Source of the DNA: Bradyrhizobium genosp. SA-3
GTDB taxonomy: Bacteria; Pseudomonadota; Alphaproteobacteria; Rhizobiales; Xanthobacteraceae
Reading direction: 5' to 3'
NCBI RefSeq assembly: GCF_004212635.1
Contig: NZ_PSRT01000023.1
Location: 1-64,000, forward strand
Length of the DNA stretch: 64,000 bases
The notes beneath the pieces were generated by a model, which made no database searches, was not told the DNA's origin, and worked only from the letters and a program-made list of their open reading frames with translations. A program made the position numbers and the translations under genes. The first letter of the stretch is position 1. Every line of letters starts with the position of its first letter. This document shows, one piece after another, positions 1 through 9,297 of the stretch.

Positions 1-240
1 TGTGGCGTTCCCCATGGCCGCGAGCGCTGCGATCGTTGCGATTTCGCGCGAACGGACGTCGAGCCCGGGCCGTGAGTAGATGTCGCCGAATGGAAATTCG
101 AGTACATAAGTGGCGAAGTCTGGGGCGATGTCACCAAGCGCCGCCACGACCTTATGGCCGGCCTCTCCGTCGATCTCAGCGAGTGCGCGGCGACCGCGCT
201 CCAACCGGCTTTCGCCGACGTTCGGGAAGTGTTGCATCAT
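1..240 (-). CDS. Carboxymuconolactone decarboxylase-like protein (N-terminal part, runs off the window)
   Basis: The reverse strand is open from the ATG at 240 to the window edge (80 codons). Around residues 52-80 it reads FPFGDIYSRPGLDVRSRE and then an IATIAALAAMG helix. This resembles the core of carboxymuconolactone decarboxylase/AhpD-type small helical proteins. The 3' part, including any redox cysteines, lies outside the window. It follows the MerR gene on the same strand and overlaps its 3' end by about 65 bases, so the two are probably co-transcribed and the regulator may control it. Substrate unknown. Confidence 0.7.
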   Translation of the reverse strand, partial: MMQHFPNVGESRLERGRRALAEIDGEAGHKVVAALGDIAPDFATYVLEFPFGDIYSRPGLDVRSREIATIAALAAMGNAT

Positions 241-604
241 AATCCTTCATCCTCTGTTCCGTTTCGGCATAACCGCCGATCTTGGTGTCGAGGACGAGAA
301 GACAGGCATTCAGTTCGTCGACGTGGGCACGCACGCTTTCACGGTGCCGCTCCAGCAGCGCGCGCCGCTCGGCCTCGGTGCCGCTGCCTCGATCCCGGAG
401 TTCCGCGTAAAGCAGCATGTCCCGGATTGGCATGCCGGTCGTCTTCAGGCGGCCGAGAAACTCGATCCAGGCAAGGATCGAAGCGTCGTAGTCACGTCGG
501 CTGGATCGATCCCGGTCGGCGTAAGGCAACAACCCGATCCGCTCGTAGTAGCGGATCGTATGGGCCGTCAGTCCGGAACGCCTTGCGAGTTCGCCGATCT
601 TCAT
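176..604 (-). CDS. MerR-family transcriptional regulator
   Basis: A 142-residue protein. Its N-terminus (MKIGELARRSGLTAHTIRYY, then ERIGLLP) is the classical MerR winged-helix signature. A dimerisation helix rich in Glu and Arg follows, around residues 80-120. No Cys cluster typical of metal sensors is visible (only one Cys near residue 100), so an organic or stress ligand is more likely than a metal. I chose the ATG at 604, just before MKIGE, over an upstream ATG that adds only MRRDERQVG. The gene precedes and overlaps the decarboxylase-like gene, its probable target. Confidence 0.85.
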   Translation of the reverse strand: MKIGELARRSGLTAHTIRYYERIGLLPYADRDRSSRRDYDASILAWIEFLGRLKTTGMPIRDMLLYAELRDRGSGTEAERRALLERHRESVRAHVDELNACLLVLDTKIGGYAETEQRMKDYDATLPERRRKPVGARSPRTR

Positions 605-748
605 GCCCACCTGTCTCTCATCACGACGCACGCAAACTACGAGTTTGAGCGCGCTCTAAGTCAAGAGACATTCTGGCCCTGACTGTGTACGCGCGTCGCG
701 CCGCTGGCGGTCGGCAGGTCCGGTCGGGCCATGCGGCGGGCCAGCGAC

Positions 749-1762
749 CTACTGCACGTCCATCTGCAGCCCTTCCTTCTGGATGATGCCGGCGAATTTC
801 TTCGTCTCGGCGTCCACGAAGGCGGCGAACTGCTCCGGCGTGCCGTAGTCGGCGCGGGCGCCCATGGCGGCGATGTTCTTCTTGATGTCGTCGCGCTCCA
901 GCATCGCCTTGACCTGAAGATTGAGCGCGTTGAGCACCTCGGGTGAGACCCCCTTCGGCAGGAACACGGAGAACCAGGAGGACACGTCGAAGTTCGCCAG
1001 CTCCGGCGCGCTCTCGCGCATGGTCGGCAGGTTCGGCGCGAGCTCGCTGCGTTCGGTCGTGGTGACGCAGAGTCCGTTGAGCGTGCCGTTCTGCACCTGC
1101 GGCAGGCTCGGATAGAGATTGTCGAACAGGATCTGGATGTCGCCGGCGAGCGCGGCCTGGAGCGCGGGGCCGGCGCCGCGGAACGGGATGTGGGTCATCT
1201 TCAGCCCGGTGAGCTGGAGAAACCAGGCGCCGGTGAGGTGAGGGCTCTGGCCGACGCCTGAGGAGGCGTAGCTGAGCTTGTCAGGATTGGCCTTCAGGTA
1301 CGCGATCAGCTCGGCGATCGATTTGATGCCGGTCTTCGGATGTGCCGAGACGATGTTCGGGATCCGGATCATGTTGGAGACCGGCTGAAGCTGGTCCGGC
1401 TTGTAGGTGAGGTTCTTGAAAATGCTGTAGGCGATCGCGTTCGGCCCGGGGTTGCCGACCAGGATGGTGTGACCATCAGGCTTGGCACGGACCACCTCGG
1501 CCGTTCCGATCGTGCCGCCGCCGCCGGAGCGGTTTTCCACGACCGCCGACTGGCCCCAGGCGGTTTGCAGATGCGCGGCGAGGAGCCGGCCCATGACATC
1601 GGTGGAGCCGCCGGCGGCCGCCGGCACGACGAGGCGAACGTTCTCAGTCGGCTTCCAGTCGGCCAGGCTCGATCGCGGCAGGATGGCTGCGGCCGAAAGA
1701 CCGGCAACGCCGGTGAGCACGCGACGGCGGGACAACGAAATGTTCTGAAGTTTCTTGGACAC
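749..1762 (-). CDS. Tripartite tricarboxylate transporter substrate-binding protein (TctC/Bug family)
   Basis: About 337 residues. Near the N-terminus a twin-arginine-like SRRRVLTG precedes a hydrophobic Ala/Leu segment ending in a likely cleavage site before DWKP. The mature protein then reads VRLVVPAAAGGSTDVMGRLL, typical of Bug periplasmic solute receptors, followed by ENRSGGGGTIG and the P-D-G-HTIL motif. Family role: it captures a carboxylate-type solute for a TctAB permease. No TctA or TctB gene is adjacent, which is common for Bug receptors. The GTG at 1762 is preferred because it puts the signal peptide near the N-terminus; an ATG at 1822 is possible. Confidence 0.88.
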   Translation of the reverse strand: MSKKLQNISLSRRRVLTGVAGLSAAAILPRSSLADWKPTENVRLVVPAAAGGSTDVMGRLLAAHLQTAWGQSAVVENRSGGGGTIGTAEVVRAKPDGHTILVGNPGPNAIAYSIFKNLTYKPDQLQPVSNMIRIPNIVSAHPKTGIKSIAELIAYLKANPDKLSYASSGVGQSPHLTGAWFLQLTGLKMTHIPFRGAGPALQAALAGDIQILFDNLYPSLPQVQNGTLNGLCVTTTERSELAPNLPTMRESAPELANFDVSSWFSVFLPKGVSPEVLNALNLQVKAMLERDDIKKNIAAMGARADYGTPEQFAAFVDAETKKFAGIIQKEGLQMDVQ

Positions 1763-1872
1763 GAATCCACTCCCTGCTTCTTGTTTTGCCGGGAGCGTAG
1801 GGAACCCGGCGCGCGACGGCAAGCCGCACGCGAGGGCAAGTGCCGCGCGGAGGGCGGCACGACGCCGCAGGC

Positions 1873-2355
1873 TCAGTTAAAGCTGAGCAGTTTGAACAGC
1901 GGCGCGAGGTAGCTCATCTCCTGGCCCGACGTCGCCGTGGTGCGGCTGATGAAGTCGAAGATCTTGCCGTCCTGGAGGCCGTAATTCGCCAGCCGGCGCA
2001 CGCGCCGGTTCTTGTCGAAATAGATCGCGATCACGCGCTGGTCGACCACCTTCTGGTTCATGAAGGCGACCATGCGCTCGGAGCGCTGCGAGATGTAGTA
2101 GAACACTTCACCGTCGAGGGTCGCGACCGTGGAGGGCGTGCCCATCACGATCAGCACCTGGTCCTGGCTCGCGCCGATCGGAATCTGCTCCAGCGCGCCG
2201 GGCGGCAGGATGTAGCCCTTCTGGAACTGCTCACCGGTGCACCCGGCGAGGGCGGCGCCGACCAGGGTCGCGGCCGCGAGCATGCGCAGGCCGCGCCAGC
2301 GTGCATGAAGGCCGCGCTTGTCCGCACGCAGGCCGGTCTGGTTCGTCATCGTCAT
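1873..2355 (-). CDS. bamE: Outer-membrane protein assembly factor BamE (SmpA/OmlA lipoprotein)
   Basis: About 160 residues. A signal segment (LAAATLVGAALAGC) ends in a lipobox Cys, then comes a BamE domain: IPIGASQDQVLIVMGTPST, then EVFYYISQR and IYFDKNRRV. Family role: lipoprotein accessory of the BAM complex that inserts beta-barrels into the outer membrane. The start at 2355 places the lipobox at a normal distance; an earlier ATG would give an atypically long leader. It is divergent from the cytochrome chaperone gene at 2454, a pairing I recall as common in this bacterial group. Confidence 0.9.
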   Translation of the reverse strand: MTMTNQTGLRADKRGLHARWRGLRMLAAATLVGAALAGCTGEQFQKGYILPPGALEQIPIGASQDQVLIVMGTPSTVATLDGEVFYYISQRSERMVAFMNQKVVDQRVIAIYFDKNRRVRRLANYGLQDGKIFDFISRTTATSGQEMSYLAPLFKLLSFN

Positions 2356-2453
2356 AGCGGAACTGATTCCGTCCCCTTGCGTCGCGCGAGGCGCTGAAGT
2401 ACCGGGCGGAGGCTCTGAATGCAACACGCGCGCGCCCGCTTGCGGAAACCACA

Positions 2454-3005
2454 ATGCTTTGGCCGTTCAATCACTTCAGGAAACCCCGGCTAACCCCGCC
2501 GGGCACCATTGAAGCCATCTATGGCATGATCGTGACGCAGGCGCGAGAACCCATATTTTACCGTGACTTGGGCGTACCGGATACGGTTAACGGTCGTTTC
2601 GACCTGTTGCTGCTGCATCTCTGGCTGCTGCTGCGCCGCCTGCGCACGGTCCAGGGCGCCACCGACCTGTCGCAGGCGCTGTTCGACCGCTTCTGCGAGG
2701 ACATGGACGACAATCTGCGCGAGATGGGGGTGGGCGACCAGACCGTGCCGAAGCGGATGCGGGCGTTTGGCGAGGCCTTCTATGGCCGCGTCCAGGCTTA
2801 TGACCAGGCCATGGAGGGCGCCGGCGAGGCGCTGGCATCGGCGATCTGCAAGAATATCTTGAACGGGACCGGCATGGATCAGGCGCAGAGGCTCGCGGCC
2901 TATGCCCGGGCCACGGAAGCCGATCTCGGCCGGACCGACGAGGCCGCGCTCTTGCGCGCGTCCTTCAAATTTCCCCCGGCAATCCCAGAGGATGTCATGC
3001 CATGA
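2454..3005 (+). CDS. Ubiquinol-cytochrome c chaperone (CBP3-like)
   Basis: 183 residues. The protein begins MLWPFNHFRK and contains YGMIVTQAREPIFYRDLGVP followed by FDLLLLHLWLLLRRL, the hallmark of the UQCC1/CBP3 chaperone family. Family role: assembly of the cytochrome bc1 complex. It overlaps the downstream YceD gene by four bases (ATGA), so the two are translationally coupled. Length matches the bacterial family. It lies divergent from bamE with about 100 bases between starts. Confidence 0.88.
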   Translation: MLWPFNHFRKPRLTPPGTIEAIYGMIVTQAREPIFYRDLGVPDTVNGRFDLLLLHLWLLLRRLRTVQGATDLSQALFDRFCEDMDDNLREMGVGDQTVPKRMRAFGEAFYGRVQAYDQAMEGAGEALASAICKNILNGTGMDQAQRLAAYARATEADLGRTDEAALLRASFKFPPAIPEDVMP

Positions 3006-3571
3006 ACCGACCGACGAGCGGATCTCAGCCCGATCCCTGGCGGGCGCCCGTCATCGTGGCGCAGGTCCCCGACACCGGCCTGCATCGCGAACTCGAAGCA
3101 TCGGCGGCCGAGCGGCAGGCCATGGCCGAGATCGCGGGCGTGCGGGAGATCCTGTCCGCCCATGCCAGCTTCGATGTCGTGCCGAAAAGCGGCGGGCGGG
3201 TCCAGGTCACCGGGCTGGTCCGCGGCCGGATCGGCCAGACCTGCGTCGTCACGCTCGATCCGATCGAGAGCGAGATCGAGGAAGAGGTGGACCTGCTGTT
3301 CGCCCCCGAGGCCGAGGCGCGCCGGCTGGCCGACCTGATCGAGGAGGGGCAGGACGATAAGGAGCCGCCCGATGTCGCCGATCCCCCGGAGGCGATCGTC
3401 AATGGCATCATCGACCTCGGCCGTCTCGCCACTGACGCATTGTTCCTGGCGATCGATCCCTATCCGCGCAAGGAGGGGGCCGTGTTCGAGGCGGAGGCCA
3501 CCGCCCTCGATCCGGAGGACCATCCATTCGCGGCACTGAAGGCACTTCAGGACAGGAAAAAAGGCAAGTAG
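3002..3571 (+). CDS. YceD/DUF177 family protein
   Basis: 189 residues. The alphaproteobacterial YceD pattern is visible: VTGLVRGRIGQTCVVTLDPI, then EEEVDLLFAPE and DLGRLATDALFLAIDPYPRK near the C-terminus. In many bacteria yceD is linked to 23S rRNA processing and sits beside fatty-acid or ribosomal genes. Here plsX and fabH follow after a gap of about 300 bases in which I see no gene. Coupled to the upstream chaperone gene by an ATGA overlap. Confidence 0.88.
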   Translation: MNRPTSGSQPDPWRAPVIVAQVPDTGLHRELEASAAERQAMAEIAGVREILSAHASFDVVPKSGGRVQVTGLVRGRIGQTCVVTLDPIESEIEEEVDLLFAPEAEARRLADLIEEGQDDKEPPDVADPPEAIVNGIIDLGRLATDALFLAIDPYPRKEGAVFEAEATALDPEDHPFAALKALQDRKKGK

Positions 3572-3868
3572 CTCGGGATTTCCGGCGGGACCGCTTGGGG
3601 CGGGACACGAGCCGTTTGCCGCGATGGTTTGAAGAACGGTTATATCCGTTTGATTTCAATGCATTTCTTGGAGATTCATCCGTCCGCTCGCGGATCGTCC
3701 TGAATGCAAAAGGCTGGGGGCAAGAGGTTGTTTCGGGGTAACAAAACGCTATTGTCGCGCCCCGGTTCGGGTGCGGCGTGGCGCTTGGCCAGTCGCCATG
3801 TCCGTGGCGAACCCATTTTGCGGCCCCGCTAGCTCAAGACCGCACGAGACCAGGTTTCCAGGACTTTC

Positions 3869-4930
3869 ATGCCAAGCAAGGTTCGCATCGCGCTGGACGC
3901 CATGGGAGGCGATGTCGGTCCCGCCGTGGTCATTCCCGGTGCTGCCATCTCGCTGGGCAGGCACCGTGATAGCGAATTCCTGCTGGTCGGCGACCGCGCC
4001 AAAATCGACCCCGAGCTCGAAAAGCACGCCGCGCTCAAGGCCGCCTCGAAGATCATTCATACCGACGTTGCCGTCAGCGGCTCGGACAAGCCGAGCCAGG
4101 CGCTGCGGCGCGGCCGCAAGACCTCCTCGATGTGGCTCGCGATCGATGCCGTGAAGAAGGGTGAGGCGGATGTCGCGATCTCCGCCGGCAATACCGGCGC
4201 GCTGATGGCGATGGCCCGTTTCCACCTGCGCACGCTGCCGGGCATCGACCGTCCGGCCATCTCCGCGATATGGCCGACCAGGCGCGGCGAGTCCGTCGTG
4301 CTCGATCTCGGCGCCACCCTCGGCGGCGATGCGCATCATCTGGTCTCGATGGCGGTCATGGGCGCGGCCAAGGCGAGCGTGCTGTTCAACAAGACGCGGC
4401 CCACGGTCGGACTGCTCAACATCGGCGCCGAGGAGATCAAGGGCCACGAGGAGATCCGCGAGGCCAGCGAGATCCTGCGTGCGAGGAACCTGCCCGAGCT
4501 CGACTATATCGGCTTCGTCGAGGGCGACGGCATCGGCAAGGGGCTGGCCGACGTCATCGTGACCGAAGGTTTTAGCGGCAACATCGCGCTGAAGGCCGCC
4601 GAGGGAACCGCGCGCCAGATGGCGGAATTACTCCGCAACGAGATGCAGCGGAGCTGGCTGTCCAAGCTCGGCTACCTCTTCGCGCGCAGCGCCTTCCAGG
4701 CCCTGCGTGACAAGATGGACCCCAACAAGTCCAATGGCGGCGTGCTGCTGGGGCTGAACGGGGTGGTGGTCAAGAGCCACGGCGGAACCAACGCCGAAGG
4801 CTTTGCCTATGCGATCGATGTTGGCTATGAGATGGCTCACTACGATCTCCTGAACAAGATCAATCAGATGCTCAACCGCGAGGGCGGTGCACTTAGTTCC
4901 GTGCAGGCCGCGCAGGAGGCTGTTTCGTGA
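3869..4930 (+). CDS. plsX: Phosphate acyltransferase PlsX
   Basis: 353 residues. It begins [14 protein letters not shown], the PlsX signature, and carries [27 protein letters not shown] and DGFSG-like [12 protein letters not shown] motifs in the usual order. Reaction: makes acyl-phosphate from acyl-ACP for phospholipid synthesis at the membrane. The stop overlaps the GTG of fabH (GTGA), giving the conserved plsX-fabH pair with likely translational coupling. Length is normal and the frame is intact. Confidence 0.97.
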   Translation: MPSKVRIALDAMGGDVGPAVVIPGAAISLGRHRDSEFLLVGDRAKIDPELEKHAALKAASKIIHTDVAVSGSDKPSQALRRGRKTSSMWLAIDAVKKGEADVAISAGNTGALMAMARFHLRTLPGIDRPAISAIWPTRRGESVVLDLGATLGGDAHHLVSMAVMGAAKASVLFNKTRPTVGLLNIGAEEIKGHEEIREASEILRARNLPELDYIGFVEGDGIGKGLADVIVTEGFSGNIALKAAEGTARQMAELLRNEMQRSWLSKLGYLFARSAFQALRDKMDPNKSNGGVLLGLNGVVVKSHGGTNAEGFAYAIDVGYEMAHYDLLNKINQMLNREGGALSSVQAAQEAVS

Positions 4931-5907
4931 CGAAAATCCGTTCGGTCGTGCTCGGCTGCGGCTCTTATCTGCCGGAGCAGGTGGTGACCAACGCCCAATT
5001 GGCGGCGCGCATCGACACCTCCGACGAGTGGATCGTACAGCGCACCGGCATCCGTGAACGGCACATCGCGGCCGAGGGCGAGTTCACCTCGCACCTGGCG
5101 CTGAGGGCAGCGCAGGCTGCGCTCACCGATGCCGGCGTAGACGCGCAATCGATCGAGCTGATCGTGCTGGCGACCTCGACGCCGGACAATACGTTCCCGG
5201 CAACTGCGGTCGCCGTGCAGCACGGGCTCGGCATCAACCATGGCGCGGCGTTCGACCTCCAGGCGGTGTGCTCGGGCTTCGTGTTCGCGCTCGCCACCGC
5301 CGACAATTTCCTGCGCACCGGCGCCTATAAGCGCGCGCTGGTGATCGGCGCGGAGACTTTCTCGCGTATCCTCGACTGGAACGACCGCGGCACCTGCGTG
5401 CTGTTTGGCGACGGCGCCGGCGCGGTGGTGCTGGAGGCGCAGGAGCAGCCGGGCAATGCCGCGACCGACCGCGGCATTGTGACCACGCACTTACGCTCCG
5501 ATGGCCGCCACAAGGCAAAACTGTTCGTCGACGGCGGACCGTCCTCGACCCAGACCGTCGGCCATCTGCGCATGGAGGGCCGCGAGGTTTTCAAGCACGC
5601 GGTCGGCATGATCACCGACGTGATCGTCGACGCGTTCCAGGCGACCGGGCTCAACGCCGACAGCATCGACTGGTTCGTGCCGCACCAGGCCAACAAGCGA
5701 ATCATCGACGCCTCCGCCCACAAGCTCCATATCGCCCCTGAGAAGGTGGTGCTGACGGTGGACCGGCACGGCAACACCTCGGCGGCCTCGATTCCCCTGG
5801 CGCTCGCGGTGGCGCGCAAGGACGGCCGCATCAAGAAGGGCGACCTGGTCCTGCTGGAAGCCATGGGCGGCGGCTTCACCTGGGGCTCTGCCCTCGTGCG
5901 CTGGTAG
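4927..5907 (+). CDS. fabH: Beta-ketoacyl-ACP synthase III (FabH)
   Basis: 326 residues from a GTG start that overlaps the plsX stop. The catalytic Cys is in [12 protein letters not shown] (about residue 115). The catalytic His is in VPHQANKRI and the Asn in HGNTSAAS, the standard Cys-His-Asn triad. Reaction: condenses acetyl-CoA with malonyl-ACP to start fatty-acid elongation. The C-terminus [16 protein letters not shown] is the usual FabH ending. It continues the conserved order toward ihfA and the MerR gene. Confidence 0.97.
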   Translation: MTKIRSVVLGCGSYLPEQVVTNAQLAARIDTSDEWIVQRTGIRERHIAAEGEFTSHLALRAAQAALTDAGVDAQSIELIVLATSTPDNTFPATAVAVQHGLGINHGAAFDLQAVCSGFVFALATADNFLRTGAYKRALVIGAETFSRILDWNDRGTCVLFGDGAGAVVLEAQEQPGNAATDRGIVTTHLRSDGRHKAKLFVDGGPSSTQTVGHLRMEGREVFKHAVGMITDVIVDAFQATGLNADSIDWFVPHQANKRIIDASAHKLHIAPEKVVLTVDRHGNTSAASIPLALAVARKDGRIKKGDLVLLEAMGGGFTWGSALVRW

Positions 5908-6038
5908 CAACAGTCGATAAAATTTTGCCGGAATCAGCGCGATTATCGATGCCTCTGCATTGATGAGCGCTGTTGACCGCCGTATCGTAACCTCCTAATT
6001 TCAGACAACAATTGTTCGCCGTGATGTGGGGCAGGGCG

Positions 6039-6380
6039 ATGACCGAGACCAGCAAAACCGTAACGCGTGTTGATCTGTGCGAAGCCGTCTACCAGAAGGT
6101 GGGACTGTCGCGCACGGAGTCGTCCGCCTTCGTGGAACTCGTGCTGAAGGAGATCACCGACTGCCTCGAGAAGGGCGAAACGGTGAAATTGTCCTCGTTC
6201 GGCTCGTTCATGGTGCGCAAAAAGGGTCAGCGTATCGGCCGTAACCCGAAGACTGGCACCGAGGTGCCGATCTCGCCGCGCCGGGTGATGGTGTTCAAGC
6301 CGTCGGCGATCCTGAAGCAGCGGATCAACGCCCAGCATCGCACCAACGGCGATGGCAGCAAGGTTCAACCCGAGGCGTAA
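6039..6380 (+). CDS. ihfA: Integration host factor alpha subunit
   Basis: 113 residues. HU/IHF fold: [39 protein letters not shown], then the beta-arm [11 protein letters not shown] with the DNA-intercalating proline and [11 protein letters not shown]. Role: DNA bending in nucleoid organisation, recombination and transcription. The ATG at 6039 gives the usual N-terminus; a longer upstream frame adds an unlikely extension. The following MerR gene is 24 bases downstream in the same orientation, a conserved pairing after fabH. IHF would also be a plausible host factor for the integrase of the neighbouring element. Confidence 0.95.
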   Translation: MTETSKTVTRVDLCEAVYQKVGLSRTESSAFVELVLKEITDCLEKGETVKLSSFGSFMVRKKGQRIGRNPKTGTEVPISPRRVMVFKPSAILKQRINAQHRTNGDGSKVQPEA

Positions 6381-6404
6381 CCGCCTATCGGAAAGGATTG
6401 GCAT

Positions 6405-6983
6405 TTGGACAAGGCGCCGGATGCGTTCCGAACCATCAGCGAAGTAGCGCAGGAGCTCGACATTCCGCAGCACGTGCTGCGGTTCTGGGAGACCCGTTTC
6501 TCCCAGATCAAGCCGATGAAGCGCAGCGGCGGCCGCCGCTATTACCGCCCCGACGACGTCGACCTGCTCAAGGGCATCCGCCGCCTGCTCTACGGCGAGG
6601 GCTACACCATCCGCGGAGTGCAGCGGATCCTGAAGGAGCACGGCGTCAAATCGGTGCAGGGCCTCGCCGATAGCGCGGCCGCGGTCTCGTTCGGGGCCAT
6701 CGAGGATGCCATCGGCGCGAGCCTGATGGAGCCCGAGGACGAGGCGCCGATCAAGGGCGTCACCGACACCGACGATGACGACTACCAGGGCAACGAAGAG
6801 GAAGGCATCGACTTCCGCTTCGCCGAGATCGACGACGAGGACATCCTCACCACCTTCCGCAAGGGCGGCGCCGCTGCCGCACCCGCCGGCCCCAGCGCGC
6901 TGGACCGGGAGCGGCTCGGGCGGGCGCTCGCCGACCTCGTCGCCTGCCGTGAGATGCTGGATCAGGCGCTGAAGGACGGCTAG
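6405..6983 (+). CDS. MerR-family regulator paired with ihfA
   Basis: 192 residues from a TTG start with an AGGA-like ribosome binding site (GGAAAGGATT). The N-terminal winged helix reads [20 protein letters not shown], then WETRF and [14 protein letters not shown], placing it in the MlrA-like MerR branch. The C-terminal half is acidic (about residues 105-150) and ends in a predicted helix. Targets unknown. It is the last core gene before the tRNA-Pro attachment site. Confidence 0.9.
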   Translation: MDKAPDAFRTISEVAQELDIPQHVLRFWETRFSQIKPMKRSGGRRYYRPDDVDLLKGIRRLLYGEGYTIRGVQRILKEHGVKSVQGLADSAAAVSFGAIEDAIGASLMEPEDEAPIKGVTDTDDDDYQGNEEEGIDFRFAEIDDEDILTTFRKGGAAAAPAGPSALDRERLGRALADLVACREMLDQALKDG

Positions 6984-7095
6984 GGGCCGCTTTCCGCGGG
7001 CTTTGCGGGCAGTTCCGGGGGCTTTGGGCTGATACACCAAAATGCTGCGGCCTCGCCTTGCGCAAAGCGGCGATCCTAGCTAATGGAACGACATT

Positions 7096-7173
7096 CGGAG
7101 CGTGGCGCAGCCCGGTTAGCGCACTAGTCTGGGAGACTAGGGGTCGGAGGTTCAAATCCTCTCGCTCCGACCA
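7096..7173 (+). tRNA. tRNA-Pro (GGG anticodon)
   Basis: The sequence folds as a cloverleaf. The acceptor stem CGGAGCG pairs with CGCTCCG, the anticodon stem CTAGT pairs with ACTAG around loop CTGGGAG (anticodon GGG), and the T arm contains GGTTCAAATCC. The 3' CCA is encoded. The anticodon loop through the 3' end is the core of the left attachment site of the integrated element, and the intact gene is kept on this side. Confidence 0.97.
7129..7173 (+). repeat. Left attachment site (attL), 45-bp direct repeat
   Basis: The 45 bases from the anticodon loop to the CCA end of tRNA-Pro are repeated without mismatch at 25225-25269. The flanking bases differ immediately outside both ends, so the repeat length is exactly 45 bp. 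This is the typical product of tyrosine-integrase insertion into a tRNA 3' end. Confidence 0.95.
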
Positions 7174-7219
7174 ACAAAATCAAGGACTTAGCGGGAGTCT
7201 GAAAAGCTGGCTATAAAGT

Positions 7220-7241
7220 TTGTAGCCATTATGTAGCCAGC
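7220..7241 (+). promoter_or_regulatory. Putative integrase/excisionase arm-type sites, left end
   Basis: Two close copies of a T(G/A)TAGCCA motif lie just inside attL (TGTAGCCA at 7221-7228 and 7232-7239). The 12-mer TATGTAGCCAGC at 7230-7241 recurs exactly at 25096-25107 inside the right end. Repeats shared only by the two ends suggest recombinase arm binding. Inference from position and repetition. Confidence 0.5.
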
Positions 7242-7366
7242 CATATCCGCTTTAGCGCGAGCCCCCTGGCGAGGCGGCATAAAATTTTTCCGCAGTCTGT
7301 TTAGCAACCAGTCCCGTCGACCACACTAGTGTTGGTACATGCAACGCCAACACACGGAGGCAAACG

Positions 7367-7573
7367 GTGGCGAACATCAGGGTTCGGGAGGCGGCCGAGT
7401 ATCTCGGCGTCTCGAAGTCCTTTCTGGATAAAGCTCGCTGCTACGGGACCAACGGTCCTGCGTTTATGCGTTTCGGCAAGGCAGTCGTTTACAGCACCGA
7501 TGAATTGGATCGTTGGGCGCGAACTTGCACCGTCGCCAACGAAAACAAGCAGAGCTGCACCCAAGCCGCCTAA
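7367..7573 (+). CDS. AlpA/excisionase-like helix-turn-helix protein
   Basis: 68 residues from a GTG with a GGAGG site. It reads VREAAEYLGVSKSFLDKAR, then FMRFGKAVVYSTDELDRWAR, the MerR-like winged HTH of AlpA and excisionase proteins (HTH_17). Being the first gene inside the left end, it may be the excision or directionality factor for the integrase at the right end, or an activator of the replication genes that follow. Confidence 0.8.
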   Translation: MANIRVREAAEYLGVSKSFLDKARCYGTNGPAFMRFGKAVVYSTDELDRWARTCTVANENKQSCTQAA

Positions 7574-7637
7574 GCACGACTGGCCTTTAGCCAGGTGCAC
7601 CGCCCCCGATGGGGCAACCCTGACCGGGGATCTCACA

Positions 7638-7895
7638 TTGCGAATAGTTGACATCCGACCAAGCCCACCGGGCTCGACGACCCTCGCGCGCTTCGACCTG
7701 CAGCTTAACGACCATCTGCGCCTCTACAACCTGGGCCTTCGCCAGCGCGGCGACGAGCCCGCGCGCGTCATTGCGCCGAATGCTTTTCAACAGCGTGTCG
7801 CCACCTTTTCTCCTTCGTTCAATAAGGCGCTCGCTGAACTCGCTCTTAAATCCCTTGTGGAGCTTCAGGCCGCCGATGTCAGCACCAACTCCTGA
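7638..7895 (+). CDS. Small conserved-looking protein of unknown function upstream of the ATPase
   Basis: 85 residues from a TTG start with GGGGATC ahead of it. It reads VDIRPSPPGSTTLARFDLQL, then DHLRLYNLGLRQRG, APNAFQQRVATFSP and a C-terminal helix. I recall similar short proteins beside RepA-like ATPases in rhizobial elements, but I know no function. It overlaps the start of the ATPase gene by 20 bases, so the two are likely co-translated. Confidence 0.7.
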   Translation: MRIVDIRPSPPGSTTLARFDLQLNDHLRLYNLGLRQRGDEPARVIAPNAFQQRVATFSPSFNKALAELALKSLVELQAADVSTNS

Positions 7896-9180
7896 GGCCA
7901 CCGGTCGGAGCGGCAAGTCTCTCGCCGCGACCCCATTCAGATGGACCGATCCGGCGAAGTTGCCGCCCATCGGGATGGTCGCTAGCGCGCCAGCGCTAGA
8001 GGAAATCGATCCGAAGATCATGGGTTGGATGCGGCAGGCTATAGCTGCGCGCGACATTGTTGAGGCGTCCCAGCCGGTCGCGGCCAATGACAATCAGCAA
8101 GCCGACAATATCAAAATCATTGATCCTTCGGACTGGGAAGGGCAGCCAATCCCGGATCGGCGATGGTATCTTGAAGGCCTAATCCCAAACGGGCAGGTGA
8201 CGTTGCTATCCGGTGACGGTGGCACCGGCAAAAGCCTGTTGGCGTATCAGGTCGGATTGGCCGGAGTACTTGGTATCGAAACGCTGGGGTTCAGGCCGGC
8301 AGAGGGCCGCGTCGTCTACTTTGCGGCGGAAGATGACGAGGGTGAACTAAAGCGGCGCGGCCACGACATCCTAACCGCTGTAGGGCGCACGTTTGCTGAC
8401 CTGAAAGGGGGCATGCGCGTTATCCCGATGGCTGGCAAGGACGCCGAGCTAGTGTCCGAAAAACGCCGAAGCCGTGAACTTGAGCTTACAGCTCTGGCCC
8501 AACGGATTACGGACCTGTTGGCGGACTTCTTGCCGAAGCTTCTGATCCTCGACACGGCAGCTGATGTGTTTGGCGGCGATGAGATCAACCGCAAGCAGGT
8601 TCGATTCTTCGTGTCGATGTTGCGCCGCTTTGCAATGGACTTCGACCTGGCTGTCCTTCTGCTCTCGCATCCATCGGTGCAAGGCATGCAGTCCGGCACG
8701 GGCCTGTCAGGGTCGACGGCATGGAATAACTCGGTGCGATCGAGGCTGTATTTCACCGCAGACAAGACCGATGAGGATCTACGTCTGCTGAAGAACATGA
8801 AAGCGAATTACGGCAGGAAGGGCGCCGAAACCAAACTGCGTTGGCATGAGGGGGCTTTTGTTCTTGACGATGGCAAGCCGACAGCGCACGCGGCCTTGTT
8901 AGCCAACCATGCAGACGAAGTGTTCCTCAAATTACTTTCGTCCATCAACGGAAGCGGCAGGCGAGTGTCGTCTTCCAGAAGCACCGCGTATGCGCCAACC
9001 GTTATGGCGGCCCTGCCGGAACGCGAGGGTACGAGTAAGAAGGCGCTGGAGGAGGCGATGGCGAGATTGTTTGCTGAAAACAAGATCGCGGTCGTCAAGG
9101 AAGGTCCACCGTCCAGGTCGCGTGAGCGATTGGTGGTGGTCGAGGATGAAATCCGCCAGAAGCGGATGGCGCCAACCTAG
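7876..9180 (+). CDS. AAA_25 / RepA-like ATPase (replicative helicase-type)
   Basis: About 434 residues from the ATG at 7876. A Walker A motif GDGGTGKS lies near residues 113-120, after the family entry WYLEGLIPNGQVTLLS. A Walker B-like LLILDTAADVFGGDE sits near residue 225, and LLLSHPS with GLSGSTAWNNSVRSR follows, as in RepA/Sak4-type hexameric helicases. The C-terminus has a winged-helix-like segment. Role by family: DNA replication initiation or unwinding of mobile elements. The frame is open further upstream to 7648, but that part overlaps the preceding gene and looks non-coding. An iteron-like block lies directly after the stop. Confidence 0.85.
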   Translation: MSAPTPEATGRSGKSLAATPFRWTDPAKLPPIGMVASAPALEEIDPKIMGWMRQAIAARDIVEASQPVAANDNQQADNIKIIDPSDWEGQPIPDRRWYLEGLIPNGQVTLLSGDGGTGKSLLAYQVGLAGVLGIETLGFRPAEGRVVYFAAEDDEGELKRRGHDILTAVGRTFADLKGGMRVIPMAGKDAELVSEKRRSRELELTALAQRITDLLADFLPKLLILDTAADVFGGDEINRKQVRFFVSMLRRFAMDFDLAVLLLSHPSVQGMQSGTGLSGSTAWNNSVRSRLYFTADKTDEDLRLLKNMKANYGRKGAETKLRWHEGAFVLDDGKPTAHAALLANHADEVFLKLLSSINGSGRRVSSSRSTAYAPTVMAALPEREGTSKKALEEAMARLFAENKIAVVKEGPPSRSRERLVVVEDEIRQKRMAPT

Positions 9181-9193
9181 GCCTTCCAACGGT

Positions 9194-9297
9194 CTACCAA
9201 CGCCCTACCAACGGCTACCAACGGGGTGTGTGTTCCAACCCCCTTATACCCCCACCGTTGGGATGGAATCCCAACCCGGTTGGTAGGCCGGTTGGAA
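9194..9297 (+). repeat. Iteron-like CCAAC/GTTGG repeat block, possible replication origin
   Basis: CTACCAACG occurs three times at about 10-bp spacing (9194, 9205, 9215). Single CCAAC or GTTGG units follow at 9236, 9257, 9271, 9280 and 9291, the later ones partly inverted (GGTTGGTAG at 9279). The block starts 14 bases after the ATPase stop codon. Spacing of about one helical turn next to a RepA-like gene is what an origin with iterons looks like. Function is inferred only. Confidence 0.55.
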